DNA of 32,408 bases from Bacteroidota bacterium (GTDB lineage Bacteria; Bacteroidota; Bacteroidia; Chitinophagales; Chitinophagaceae), in contig JAEZLJ010000045.1 in NCBI GenBank assembly GCA_023415275.1, positions 1 through 32,408 of the forward strand, read 5' to 3'. Position numbers and translations under genes: made by a program. This document shows positions 8,089 through 15,460 of the stretch, piece after piece; position 1 is the first letter of the stretch, and each line of letters opens with the position of its first letter. The notes beneath the pieces were generated by a model, which was given only the letters and a program-made list of their open reading frames with translations, was not told where the DNA came from and did not search any database.

Positions 8089-8574
8089 TCAATTGGCCTT
8101 AGGCTTTATGGGTATCCATATCTCCTCTTCCGATGATTCATCGTTGTGTTTATATTTATCACCCATCACGGCAAAATGAGGCCTGCTATCTACTTCGTAT
8201 CCCGAGCCAGGCATCCAGTCCATAAAAATATACCTGTAAGTCTCCGCACCCTTTTCTGGTGTGCCTTTATGTATAAAAACAGCATACAGGCCCGAAGGAA
8301 AAACCAGGGGCTCCATGCCGTTAGGTATAACATTTTTGTCAGCCACTTCCACCGCTGCCCATTTATCAAATTCATTATTTACATTATAATCCTGAAAGAA
8401 GTTGGCAGGGTAAACTTCGGCGGAATACAACTCCTTTCCAATCCTGTTCCTGATCTCCTGCAATCGTGGCATAAAGGATCGCCACAGTTCTGGAGTCCTG
8501 TTGTTGGCAAATGACATATGCAAGCGCTTACCAATAAGCTGCATTTCTTTAAGGGTTCTTATTTCGGGCATCAT
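8089..8574 (-). CDS. GyrI-like / effector-binding domain protein
   Basis: A 161-residue stand-alone GyrI-like (SOUL/AraC effector-binding) domain. It shows the N-terminal strand RTLKEMQLIGKRLHMSF, a central W-containing helix (LWRSFMPRLQEIRNRIG), AAVEVAD, LVFPSGLYAVFIHKG and the C-terminal EEIWIPIKP typical of the fold. No DNA-binding domain is present. Stand-alone members bind small hydrophobic or planar ligands, and some detoxify them; the ligand here is unknown. The start could be either of two adjacent Met. It lies 12 bp after the membrane-protein gene on the same strand, suggesting a two-gene unit. Confidence 0.8.
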   Translation of the reverse strand: MMPEIRTLKEMQLIGKRLHMSFANNRTPELWRSFMPRLQEIRNRIGKELYSAEVYPANFFQDYNVNNEFDKWAAVEVADKNVIPNGMEPLVFPSGLYAVFIHKGTPEKGAETYRYIFMDWMPGSGYEVDSRPHFAVMGDKYKHNDESSEEEIWIPIKPKAN

Positions 8575-8586
8575 ACGGTGCGCAAA

Positions 8587-8985
8587 TTAATTTTGATTAG
8601 AAACAGGGTTCCGGTTAAATATAAAACCATACAGCACGGCAAATACTGAATACAAGGCTGCCAGCACCCATAGCACGGTAGGCAATCCTTCACTATGCAT
8701 TAGGCCCTTGATCAAGGCCAGTGCCCCCACCAGGTAATGGGTGAAGTTGGCGATGGATACCGGTCGGTTATAAATACCTCCTATGACACTATTTCTGCTC
8801 ATCCAGTTCAGCATACCCATGGCAAAATATTGTGCCCCGGCAATTTGCAATATGATCTGAATACTCCTGGAGCTTTCCAATTTTAGAAAAGCCGCTATTT
8901 CAACCGGTAGAAAAGTAAGCAGCAAGCCTAACAAGAACAGCAGTAATGCACTAACTGTCATAACTAAACGCGTATTCAATGCCAT
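8587..8985 (-). CDS. Small integral membrane protein, unknown function
   Basis: A 132-residue protein with about four predicted membrane segments: VMTVSALLLFLLGLLLTFLP, IILQIAGAQYFAMGML, FTHYLVGALALIKGLM and VLWVLAALYSVFAVLYGF. I recognise no catalytic motif or named family. It is followed after 12 bp by the GyrI-like gene, so the two are probably co-transcribed. A box TATATTCG lies about 30 nt upstream on the minus strand, one mismatch from the -7 consensus. Confidence 0.7.
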   Translation of the reverse strand: MALNTRLVMTVSALLLFLLGLLLTFLPVEIAAFLKLESSRSIQIILQIAGAQYFAMGMLNWMSRNSVIGGIYNRPVSIANFTHYLVGALALIKGLMHSEGLPTVLWVLAALYSVFAVLYGFIFNRNPVSNQN

Positions 8986-9309
8986 AAATGTATCAGTATG
9001 ATTTAATCCGCGAATATATCATTTAACTACAGCTTTCTTTTCCATGCAATGGATATCAAATGCAAGGAATAAGCAACAATATTTAAAATATTCACTACGA
9101 TGCAGCACAGCTATTTCAAAAAAAAATGCATGGTTAATGCTGTCCTCTAAGCAGTATAATAAAATAAGCTCAGTCAATAAACAACCTATTTATTTCATCC
9201 AGTCGCCAAACTACTTAATATGCTGTAGCAGGCAATACCAAATTCAATCCCATTATCTTTACCCACTCATTCATGGTTTAGAGTCCATGTATTCATTCTC
9301 ATTACCTGC
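8986..9309. other. Intergenic region upstream of rimM
   Basis: 324 nt without a gene I can support. An 89-codon plus-strand frame here is rich in Ser, Tyr and Gln, resembles no family and runs into rimM, so I do not call it. A near-consensus -7 box TATCTTTA (about 9246-9253) may drive rimM. The region is AT-rich and otherwise featureless. Confidence 0.5.
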
Positions 9310-9825
9310 ATGACAGAATATTTTAAAATAGGAAAACTGGTTGCCGCGTTCGGATTAACGGGCGAACTGATTTTGAAACACAACCTGGGCAAGAAGACAT
9401 CTCTGAAAGGATTGAAAGCGATTTTTATTGAAGAAAGAAAAGAAAGCTTTATTCCATGGTTCGTAGAGAGCACCAGGATCAAAAATGAAGAAGAGATCTA
9501 TATCAGCCTAGAAGGTGTGGGAACAAGAGAAGCTGCATTAAAACTTACACAAAAAGAAGTATGGCTGCCGGATGAGGACTTCAAGAAATTTGCCGCCTCC
9601 TCATCTCCTATCAACCTGTTGGGTTACGAGGTGGTAGAAGACAGCAATGCCCTTGGAAAGATCCTTGAAGTAATAGAGCAGCCGCACCAGCTTCTTTGCC
9701 GCATAGATATTAAGGGCAAAGAAGCATTGATACCGCTGCACGAAGAAACCATTGTGAAGATCGACAAGAAGAACAGGCAGGTTATAGTCGAGCTGCCTCC
9801 AGGATTACTGGAAATTTATCTGTAG
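9310..9825 (+). CDS. rimM: Ribosome maturation factor RimM
   Basis: A 171-residue protein of normal RimM length that binds S19 and helps mature the 3' domain of 16S rRNA in the 30S subunit. The N-terminal RimM domain opens with YFKIGKLVAAFGLTGEL, the conserved family start, and continues to about residue 90 (EEIYISLEGVGTREAA). The C-terminal PRC-barrel follows (LLGYEVVED, GKILEVIEQPHQLL, ALIPLHEETIVKID). It is usually next to rpsP and often trmD; here it stands alone on the plus strand, with no trmD in the window. Its last 44 bp overlap the convergent DinB/YfiT-like gene. Confidence 0.95.
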   Translation: MTEYFKIGKLVAAFGLTGELILKHNLGKKTSLKGLKAIFIEERKESFIPWFVESTRIKNEEEIYISLEGVGTREAALKLTQKEVWLPDEDFKKFAASSSPINLLGYEVVEDSNALGKILEVIEQPHQLLCRIDIKGKEALIPLHEETIVKIDKKNRQVIVELPPGLLEIYL

Positions 9826-10390
9826 AAACCCCCGTGGCTTTAATGGCATTCCTGGCCTGGATCATATGCCTTTGCTCATGAGCTACAATGAAGCGGAAAA
9901 CATCACCCAACTTCAGCCGGATCATTTTGCTGATGGTAGTAGGAATGCGTATCTGCTCCATATTGCGTTTACGGGCCATCTCCAGCAGTTGCAGCAACTT
10001 TTGTTGATGTTCCTTAAACTCTTTGAAAACCCCTTCCACACTTACCCCCCTGTCCGGGCGGTAATTTTTCATGGTCTTCATTTTATTCTTCACCTCGTAC
10101 ACATTCTTTGGCATCATGGCGTTGGTAAAATAGTTACCAAAGAAACCCGGAACAAACCAGGCATTTACCTCTTTTGGGATATGGACCATGGCTTTTTCTA
10201 TAGCAGGTAAATAATAGCGGTTATACATGTTCAAATGTTCTAATGCCTGGGCAGCACTCCACTTACCTTCAGCAGGTGGATATCCTAATTTTACATTATC
10301 AGCCATTTGAAGATGATCGGCTGCTGCCATCAACTGTTTCACATCCGCTTCTAATTGATTTATAAGTTCTTCGCTTTTAAACTTTTTCAT
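9782..10390 (-). CDS. DinB/YfiT superfamily protein (DinB_2-like)
   Basis: A 202-residue four-helix-bundle protein of the DinB/YfiT superfamily (unrelated to DNA polymerase IV despite the name). The likely metal-ligand histidines are in AAQALEHLNMY and VAHEQRHMIQ, the family's usual positions. Members include thiol-dependent transferases using bacillithiol or mycothiol; bshA in this window shows the organism probably makes bacillithiol, but a link is inference. I start at the ATG at 10390 (MKKFKSEELI); an ATG 18 codons upstream adds an unconserved stretch. It lies 63 bp after the Crp/Fnr-type gene on the same strand, and its 3' end overlaps rimM by 44 bp. Confidence 0.85.
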   Translation of the reverse strand: MKKFKSEELINQLEADVKQLMAAADHLQMADNVKLGYPPAEGKWSAAQALEHLNMYNRYYLPAIEKAMVHIPKEVNAWFVPGFFGNYFTNAMMPKNVYEVKNKMKTMKNYRPDRGVSVEGVFKEFKEHQQKLLQLLEMARKRNMEQIRIPTTISKMIRLKLGDVFRFIVAHEQRHMIQARNAIKATGVSTDKFPVILEAARL

Positions 10391-10453
10391 TGTCTGTTGT
10401 TTTTTCAAAACTATTTCTATAGCTGTTGCAAAATCTTTGCCCACGCCAAGATT

Positions 10454-11041
10454 TTATAGCCGCACCCTTCCCAGCAGCTTACTGAAAGTGGTAGCATCAA
10501 GGCCCAGGTAAGAAGCCAGGTATTTGTGAGGAATCAGGTTCAAAACTTGTGGACTTCGGGTCAACAATTGGCGAAACTTTTCCTCTGCACTAAAGCTTTG
10601 CAGTTCCACCTGCCTTTCCAATACTCCTTTTAGTGCCCATGCTGTGGACTTTAATACCATCCGCTGAATGCCCGGATGGTCATTCATCAGCCGCTCCAAC
10701 TGTTTATAAGTTGTTCTCAAAAATCGCGAAGCGGTAAGTGTTTCAAAAAAGTAAACGGATGGTGTTTGGGTAAGAAAGGAATCAGCCACACCCGAGAAGG
10801 AAAAGGGATAGGTAAAAACGATGGTGACCTCTGCCCCGTTTTTATCAAGGTAATAACTGCGCTGTACCCCCTCCAGCACAAAATAAAGATGCCGTTCAGT
10901 CTCCCCTGTTGATGTGAGAATGGTTTTGCGCCTGCAGCTTAAAGGCTCCCAAATGTCTTCAAATGCTTCCCATTCCTGCTCCTTTAAGGGATAAATAGCA
11001 TTAATGAATTTTTGAAGGGCAGCCGTTTCCAATGTTTGCAT
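10454..11041 (-). CDS. Crp/Fnr-family transcriptional regulator
   Basis: A 195-residue regulator. The cNMP-binding beta-roll covers about residues 20-125 (ILTSTGETERHLYFVLEGVQRSYYLDK split across strands), followed by a dimerisation helix. A short C-terminal helix-turn-helix (IPHKYLASYLGLDATTFSKLLGRVR) contacts DNA. No cysteine cluster of an Fe-S Fnr is seen, so it is not an oxygen sensor of that type; the effector is unknown. The start at 11041 (MQTLETAALQKF) is preferred over an ATG ten codons upstream, which would crowd the divergent polymerase IV promoter. It probably forms an operon with the downstream DinB/YfiT-like gene. Confidence 0.9.
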   Translation of the reverse strand: MQTLETAALQKFINAIYPLKEQEWEAFEDIWEPLSCRRKTILTSTGETERHLYFVLEGVQRSYYLDKNGAEVTIVFTYPFSFSGVADSFLTQTPSVYFFETLTASRFLRTTYKQLERLMNDHPGIQRMVLKSTAWALKGVLERQVELQSFSAEEKFRQLLTRSPQVLNLIPHKYLASYLGLDATTFSKLLGRVRL

Positions 11042-11047
11042 TTTGGT

Positions 11048-11055
11048 TAAAGTTA
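11048..11055 (-). promoter_or_regulatory. Candidate -7 box of the Crp/Fnr-type gene
   Basis: TAACTTTA on the minus strand is one mismatch from TAnnTTTG and ends 6 nt before the start codon, predicting a leaderless or nearly leaderless message. It lies back to back with the polymerase IV box. Confidence 0.4.
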
Positions 11056-11077
11056 GCAGCATTGAGGGCAATAAGTT

Positions 11078-11085
11078 TATTTTTG
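11078..11085 (+). promoter_or_regulatory. Candidate -7 box of DNA polymerase IV gene
   Basis: TATTTTTG, an exact TAnnTTTG match ending 5 nt before the ATG at 11091. The expected transcription start falls at or very near the start codon. This spacing also supports choosing 11091 over the upstream in-frame ATG at 11043. Confidence 0.5.
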
Positions 11086-11090
11086 AATAT

Positions 11091-12263
11091 ATGGCTGAAA
11101 AGCCCCGTCATATTGCCCATTTCGACCTGGATGCCTTCTTTGTTTCGGTGGAATTATTAAAACGTCCCGAACTTAAAGGCAAACCACTGATTGTGGGTGG
11201 AGATGGACAAAGAGGCATAGTAGCTGCCTGCAGCTATGAAGCCCGCAAGTTTGGAATACAAAGTGCCATGCCTGCTATGACCGCCAAAAAGCTTTGTCCC
11301 CAGGCAATATTCCTGAAAGGGAGCTACCATGAATACAGTAAGTATTCCCGCATGGTCACTGATATCATTGCAGACTCCGTTCCGGTTTATGAAAAAGCTT
11401 CAATAGATGAATTTTATGTGGACCTCACCGGCATGGACAAATTTTTCGGGGTCAGCCAATACACTCTTGATCTTAGGAAAAGGATCATAAAAGAAACTGG
11501 GTTGCCAATTTCTTACGGACTTTCCACGAGTAAGCTGGTAAGTAAAATGGCTACTAATGAAGCTAAGCCCAATGGCTACCTGGAAATTCCCCCGGGTCGG
11601 GAAACCTCCTTTCTCTGGCCCCTTACTGTAGATAAAATACCCATGGTAGGCAAGCAAACCCAGCAGCATTTGTACAGCATGGGCATTCATACCATTGAAC
11701 AACTGGCCCATACCCCGGTAGAGCAACTGGAATATGCCTTCGGCAAGTGGGGTAAAAGCCTTTGGCAAAAGGCTCATGGCATTTCAGATTCACCGGTTGA
11801 ACCCTATAGTGAGCAGAAATCACTCTCCCACGAGAACACCTTCCAGGAAGACCATAATGATGTTGCTTTCCTGAAAAAGGAACTGGTACGCCTGACGGAA
11901 GAAACAGCCTACGACCTGCGACAGGAGGAAAAGCTTACGGGCTGTGTCACCATTAAATTGCGCTATGCTGATTTTACCACCGTTTCACGCCAGGAAGTAA
12001 TAGACTACACCGCCCTGGATAATGTATTGATGAATAAGGTGCAGGATCTGTTTGATAAATTGTACCGAAAAGGTGAAAAGGTGCGCTTATTAGGAGTCCG
12101 GTTCAGCCACCTGGTACCTATGACCATCCAAATGAGCCTTTTTGATGATTCCGTGGAAAAGCTGGAATTATTCAAAGCAGTGGATGGCATCAAAAACCAG
12201 TTTGGTTCGGATGCTGTCAGGAAAGCCACAACTCTTACCGGCCACAAGAAAAAGGATCAATAG
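11091..12263 (+). CDS. dinB: DNA polymerase IV (Y-family)
   Basis: A 390-residue error-prone translesion polymerase that extends past damaged bases. The palm/finger motifs are complete: HFDLDAFFVSVE with catalytic Asp12, AACSYEARKFGIQSAMP, and ASIDEFYVDLTG with Asp106 and Glu107. A helix-hairpin-helix thumb (VDKIPMVGKQTQQHLYSMGI) follows, then the little-finger domain to the end. The start MAEKPRHIAHFD fits family N-termini; an ATG 16 codons upstream would overlap the divergent promoter. It shares a 49-bp divergent promoter region with a Crp/Fnr-type regulator. I see no beta-clamp motif placed with certainty, though the segment IQMSLFDD is a plausible QxxLF-type clamp-binding peptide. Confidence 0.95.
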   Translation: MAEKPRHIAHFDLDAFFVSVELLKRPELKGKPLIVGGDGQRGIVAACSYEARKFGIQSAMPAMTAKKLCPQAIFLKGSYHEYSKYSRMVTDIIADSVPVYEKASIDEFYVDLTGMDKFFGVSQYTLDLRKRIIKETGLPISYGLSTSKLVSKMATNEAKPNGYLEIPPGRETSFLWPLTVDKIPMVGKQTQQHLYSMGIHTIEQLAHTPVEQLEYAFGKWGKSLWQKAHGISDSPVEPYSEQKSLSHENTFQEDHNDVAFLKKELVRLTEETAYDLRQEEKLTGCVTIKLRYADFTTVSRQEVIDYTALDNVLMNKVQDLFDKLYRKGEKVRLLGVRFSHLVPMTIQMSLFDDSVEKLELFKAVDGIKNQFGSDAVRKATTLTGHKKKDQ

Positions 12264-12719
12264 CTGCTTTTCACCTGGTTGATATTTTCCCCTTTACTTA
12301 CTTCTCACACTGTGGCAACTTCCAGCCTCCTCCCTATCTACACCCTATCTCTGGTATACCTACGGTATAGATACTGCGTGACGACCACGCAGTATCTATA
12401 CCGTAGGTAGGGGGTTGATCGGGCTTTGCTATACCGGAGGTAGGTAGAAACCTTAAAGAATTCAACCCGGATCGGGCAGGTGGAAAAGGGGTAGAGCCGC
12501 AAATGCCCTTACAGGCAATGGGGTGATAAATCCGGCAGTCTGGCCTTTAAGATGAATACAGGCAGCCTTGTTTAACAACTGGCTTGAGCTTTTGACTGGT
12601 TTTAGGTTTTTACTTTTAAATTTTACCCTCCCTCTCCCGCTTATGCTTAATTTTACGGACTTCGAAGCTGGCCCCGCCCGCTTTAAATGTGAATTTATCC
12701 ATTCAACTAAATAACGATT
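12264..12719. other. Intergenic region with palindrome and T-rich tract
   Basis: A 456-nt gap between dinB and the M20 dipeptidase. It holds the 12357-12409 palindrome, a degenerate third copy of its arm at about 12429-12447, and a T-rich segment TTTTTACTTTTAAATTTTAC (from 12607) like one at 15457-15488. No gene is supported; a 99-codon reverse frame crossing it is not protein-like. Confidence 0.6.
12357..12409. repeat. Perfect palindrome, 24-bp arms, 5-nt loop
   Basis: Positions 12357-12380 and 12386-12409 are exact reverse complements around the loop ACGAC. There is no T-run after either arm, so it is not an ordinary terminator. Each outer end carries TACC-TACGG / CCGTA-GGTA. A related single copy CTATACCGGAGGTAGGTAG lies at 12429-12447. 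It resembles extragenic palindromic (REP-like) elements. Confidence 0.9.
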
Positions 12720-14090
12720 ATGCAAACAGCCTGGAAAGAGTATCAGGAGAAAAATCAACAACGCTTTTTGGATGAGATGCTTGAATTATTACGTGTGCCT
12801 TCTATCAGCGCCAAGAGTGAGTGCAAGGAAGATATGCGTAAATGTGCTGAACTGGTAAAACAACGCCTGCTGGATTCAGGAGCCGACAAGGCTGAGGTGA
12901 TGGAAACGGAAGGCCACCCGGTAGTATACGGCGAAAAGATCATTGACCCTTCTAAACCCACTGTTTTGGTTTATGGTCATTACGATGTGCAACCCCCCGA
13001 ACCCCTTGAACTCTGGCACAGCGGTCCTTTTGACCCAGTTATCAAGGACGGTAAAGTATATGCCCGCGGCAGTGCCGATGATAAGGGTCAGTTTTACATG
13101 CATGTAAAAGCCCTGGAAACCATGGTCAAGACCAATACCATGGCTACCAATATAAAATTTTTGATAGAGGGAGAAGAAGAAGTGGGCTCGCCCAACCTGG
13201 GCAAGTTTGTTGGCCAACATAAGGACAAGCTGAAGGCTGATGTGATATTGATCTCTGACAGCTCCATGATCTCCATGGAAAACCCTTCCCTGGATATTGG
13301 CGTTAGAGGCCTTTCTTACATTGAAGTAGAGGTAACGGGCGCCAACCGCGACCTGCACAGCGGCACTTATGGCGGAGCGGTAGCCAATCCTATTACTATA
13401 CTCGCCAAGATGATCGCATCGCTACACGACGAGAACAATCATGTGACCATTCCGGGTTTTTATGATGACGTGGTAGATGCTTCAAAAGAAGAAAGGGAAT
13501 TGATGGCAAGGGCCCCATATAATGAAACAGAGTACAAAAAAGAATTGGGCATACAGGAAACCTGGGGCGAAAAGGGCTATACCACTGGCGAAAGAACCGG
13601 TATCAGACCTACTATTGAAGTGAATGGTATCTGGGGTGGATATACAGGTGAAGGTGCTAAAACAGTGCTTCCATCAAAGGCTACAGCTAAGATATCTGCC
13701 AGGCTGGTTCCTAACCAGTCTTCCCGGAAAATCACAGACATGCTGTTGGAGCATTTTAAAAAGATAGCTCCTCCATCAGTAAAAGTGGAAGCTTTTGAAC
13801 ATCATGGTGGCGAACCCTATATGACCCCGATTGACAGTAAAGGCTATAAGGCGGCGGCCAAGGCTGTTCAAACCACTTTTGGTAAAGAACCTATCCCTGT
13901 GAGGGGCGGCGGCAGCATACCTATTTGCTCTATACTGGAAAAAGAATTAGGCATCAAGATCGTGTTCATGGGCTTTGGATTGGACAATGACAACCTGCAT
14001 TCTCCTAACGAAAAATACAACCTGGAGAACTTTTATAAAGGCATTGAGACCATTCCTTATTTCCATAAATTCTTTGCGCAAGAAGGATAA
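12720..14090 (+). CDS. M20-family dipeptidase
   Basis: A 456-residue cytoplasmic metallopeptidase of the M20 family (CNDP/PepV-like). It hydrolyses dipeptides or short peptides with two zinc ions. Metal and catalytic residues are visible: His87 and Asp89 in VYGHYDVQPP, Asp120 in GSADDKGQ, Glu152/Glu153 in EGEEEVGS, Asp180 in ISDSSM and His427 in LHSPNE. The lid/dimerisation domain lies about residues 205-375 (GVRGLSYIEVEVTGANRDLHSGTYGG). No signal peptide is present. The start at 12720 is the first Met and gives the usual N-terminal helix. It ends just before a bidirectional terminator. Confidence 0.92.
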   Translation: MQTAWKEYQEKNQQRFLDEMLELLRVPSISAKSECKEDMRKCAELVKQRLLDSGADKAEVMETEGHPVVYGEKIIDPSKPTVLVYGHYDVQPPEPLELWHSGPFDPVIKDGKVYARGSADDKGQFYMHVKALETMVKTNTMATNIKFLIEGEEEVGSPNLGKFVGQHKDKLKADVILISDSSMISMENPSLDIGVRGLSYIEVEVTGANRDLHSGTYGGAVANPITILAKMIASLHDENNHVTIPGFYDDVVDASKEERELMARAPYNETEYKKELGIQETWGEKGYTTGERTGIRPTIEVNGIWGGYTGEGAKTVLPSKATAKISARLVPNQSSRKITDMLLEHFKKIAPPSVKVEAFEHHGGEPYMTPIDSKGYKAAAKAVQTTFGKEPIPVRGGGSIPICSILEKELGIKIVFMGFGLDNDNLHSPNEKYNLENFYKGIETIPYFHKFFAQEG

Positions 14091-14136
14091 TACAAACATT
14101 CCATACTTGTGAAGTATGGATCATCTTAAATTATGT

Positions 14137-14170
14137 AAACTACGAAGCTTATACTTCGTAGTTTTTATTT
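14137..14170. terminator. Bidirectional terminator between dipeptidase and 14165 gene
   Basis: A perfect 11-bp stem AAACTACGAAG (14137-14147) with CTTCGTAGTTT (14154-14164), 6-nt loop and T-rich tail. The stop of the convergent minus-strand gene falls in the tail at 14165. A smaller perfect hairpin, CCATACTT-GTG-AAGTATGG, precedes it at 14101-14119. Confidence 0.8.
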
Positions 14171-14539
14171 TGTTTTATTCCTCTGGGGTTCAGGCAAGGG
14201 CTGTTGAGGCAAGCCTGGGTTCGGAATACCTGACTTAAACGGCAATTGCACATTGGGCCAGCCATTAGGAATGGCTGCCAGGTCCCTTACATCGGGAACA
14301 AGACAGGGCATATTGTCCTGCGGCATGTAATAAATACCGGGCTCTATTTTTTTGCCAACTAAAGGAGCCTGAAACTTTTTAATTAAAGTATCCTGATGAA
14401 TTTTTTCAAGGAAAATATTATTCCTAAAGGGCTTTAGCACTCCTGGCCGATTCATGTTCTTAAGCACATCAACCTTGATTGTTTGTGCCCAAGCGGAGGT
14501 AAAAAAGATGCAACAGCCAATAAGTGATAGCAGTTTCAT
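14165..14539 (-). CDS. Small exported protein of unknown function
   Basis: A 124-residue protein with a clear signal peptide (MKLLSLIGCCIFFTSAWAQ, probable cleavage after AWA). The mature part has no domain I recognise. It includes PGIYYMPQDNMPCLVPDV and a proline-rich C-terminus (PNPGLPQQPLPEPQRNKTK). It is probably periplasmic or surface-located; there is no lipobox at a cleavage position and no T9SS C-terminal domain. It is divergent from the S4-domain gene by 45 bp. Confidence 0.75.
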   Translation of the reverse strand: MKLLSLIGCCIFFTSAWAQTIKVDVLKNMNRPGVLKPFRNNIFLEKIHQDTLIKKFQAPLVGKKIEPGIYYMPQDNMPCLVPDVRDLAAIPNGWPNVQLPFKSGIPNPGLPQQPLPEPQRNKTK

Positions 14540-14569
14540 GGCATTATTCTTTCTTCTAAATTACAGAAA

Positions 14570-14577
14570 TACCTTTG
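14570..14577 (+). promoter_or_regulatory. Candidate -7 box of the S4-domain gene
   Basis: TACCTTTG is an exact TAnnTTTG match ending 7 nt before the ATG at 14585, so any leader would be only a few nucleotides. No clear -33 element is seen. Confidence 0.5.
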
Positions 14578-14584
14578 TGAAACT

Positions 14585-14971
14585 ATGGCTGAAAAAGAAA
14601 AGTTACGAATAGATAAATACCTCTGGTCCATCCGGCTATTTAAGACCAGGACCCTCGCGGCGGCGGCCTGCGATTCGGGAAAGGTGAAGCAGAATGGGGC
14701 ACCAGTCAAGGCTGCTAAAAATGTGGCCGTGGGTGATGAATACGAGATCAAAACCGAGGCAAAGAAATGGAGGATCAAGGTAACGGAATTGCTATATAAC
14801 AGGAAGGCATATGCGGAAGCTATTAAATACTACCTGGATATCACTCCACAGGAAGAACTGGACCGTATGCAGTTCCAGGCGGCATCATTCCACACCGGTA
14901 AGCGCCAGAGCAAGATAGGCCGGCCGACGAAGAAACAGAGAAGAGAACTGGACGAGTTCAAAGAAGAGTGA
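14585..14971 (+). CDS. S4-domain RNA-binding protein (HslR/Hsp15-like)
   Basis: A 128-residue protein. The S4 RNA-binding domain fills about residues 8-65 (LRIDKYLWSIRLFKTRTLA, GKVKQNGAPVKAAKNVAVGDEYEI), the pattern of Hsp15/HslR, which binds stalled 50S subunits carrying peptidyl-tRNA. The C-terminus is basic (GRPTKKQRRELDEF). The length matches the family. It stands alone, divergent from a secreted-protein gene, with a -7 box only 7 nt upstream. Whether it is a true functional HslR or another S4 paralogue cannot be decided here. Confidence 0.88.
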   Translation: MAEKEKLRIDKYLWSIRLFKTRTLAAAACDSGKVKQNGAPVKAAKNVAVGDEYEIKTEAKKWRIKVTELLYNRKAYAEAIKYYLDITPQEELDRMQFQAASFHTGKRQSKIGRPTKKQRRELDEFKEE

Positions 14972-15002
14972 GAACAGCGGAATGTCGAACAATAGAACAA
15001 GG

Positions 15003-15112
15003 AATATCGAATTTCGAAGTATTAAGATTGGAGAACCTTTTGATCGCGGGAATTTCTTAGGCTGATGGATAGATAATAATCAATGTTCAACAATCAATGA
15101 TCAATGCTCAGT
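15003..15112 (+). repeat. Imperfect direct repeat, copy A
   Basis: Starts AATATCGAATTTCGAAGT and continues through TGGAGAA, CTTTTGAT and TTTCTTAG to a run of CAAT-rich words (CAATGATCAATGCTCA). It matches copy B at an offset of 187 nt, with substitutions and small gaps. Confidence 0.65.
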
Positions 15113-15189
15113 TGAGAGAAGAGAACTAAGATTGATGGGATTAAGGGGAAGAAAGAGCAGGAAGAAAATTATCTGACTGACGTATAAGC

Positions 15190-15300
15190 AATGTCGAATT
15201 TCGAAGTGATTAGATGGAGAAATGCTTTTGATAGCAGTCTTTTCTTAGAAGAATTTCAGAAAATTTTCAATAACCAACGCTCAATACTGAATGTTCAAGG
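15190..15300 (+). repeat. Imperfect direct repeat, copy B
   Basis: Starts AATGTCGAATTTCGAAGT and repeats the same order of words as copy A: TGGAGAA, CTTTTGAT, TTTCTTAG, then CAATAACCAACGCTCAATAC. The divergence between copies suggests an old duplication or two members of a dispersed family. Confidence 0.65.
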
Positions 15301-15336
15301 GAGGAGAGAGGAAGCTAATTAAGGATTACTTCAATA

Positions 15337-15402
15337 TTCCGTAGGAACATTTTGTCGGTAGCAATAATGATATAGAGTGATGTTGCGTGCCTTAGGTTAC
15401 GC
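15337..15402. repeat. Paired small hairpins with CC-NTA-GG core
   Basis: TTCC-GTA-GGAA (15337-15347) and GCGTGCC-TTA-GGTTACGC (15385-15402, one bulged T) lie 37 nt apart. The same CC-GTA-GG core occurs in the arms of the 12357-12409 palindrome, with different but complementary flanks. This looks like a dispersed extragenic element. Confidence 0.5.
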
Positions 15403-15438
15403 CTGGTAAATTAATGCAGCAGCGGAATGATGGTAGTG

Positions 15439-15460
15439 AAAACGTTTGCTCTCACGTTTT
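15439..15460. terminator. Terminator, probably of hemN, bidirectional form
   Basis: AAAACGT (15439-15445) pairs exactly with ACGTTTT (15454-15460) around an 8-nt loop. The T-run beyond 15460 suits plus-strand transcription and the A-run before 15439 gives a short T-tract on the minus strand after hemN. Confidence 0.55.

Noticed and set aside
9044..9313. 89-codon frame upstream of rimM
   Set aside because: Low-complexity, Ser/Tyr/Gln-rich translation that runs into the rimM start. No promoter or homology could be recognised.
11043..11090. 16-codon N-terminal extension of polymerase IV
   Set aside because: It would contain the -7 box and lacks conservation; MAEKPRHIAHFDLD at 11091 is the normal family start.
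12462..12761. 99-codon reverse frame in the dinB-dipeptidase gap
   Set aside because: It crosses the start of the dipeptidase in antisense and has no conserved features.
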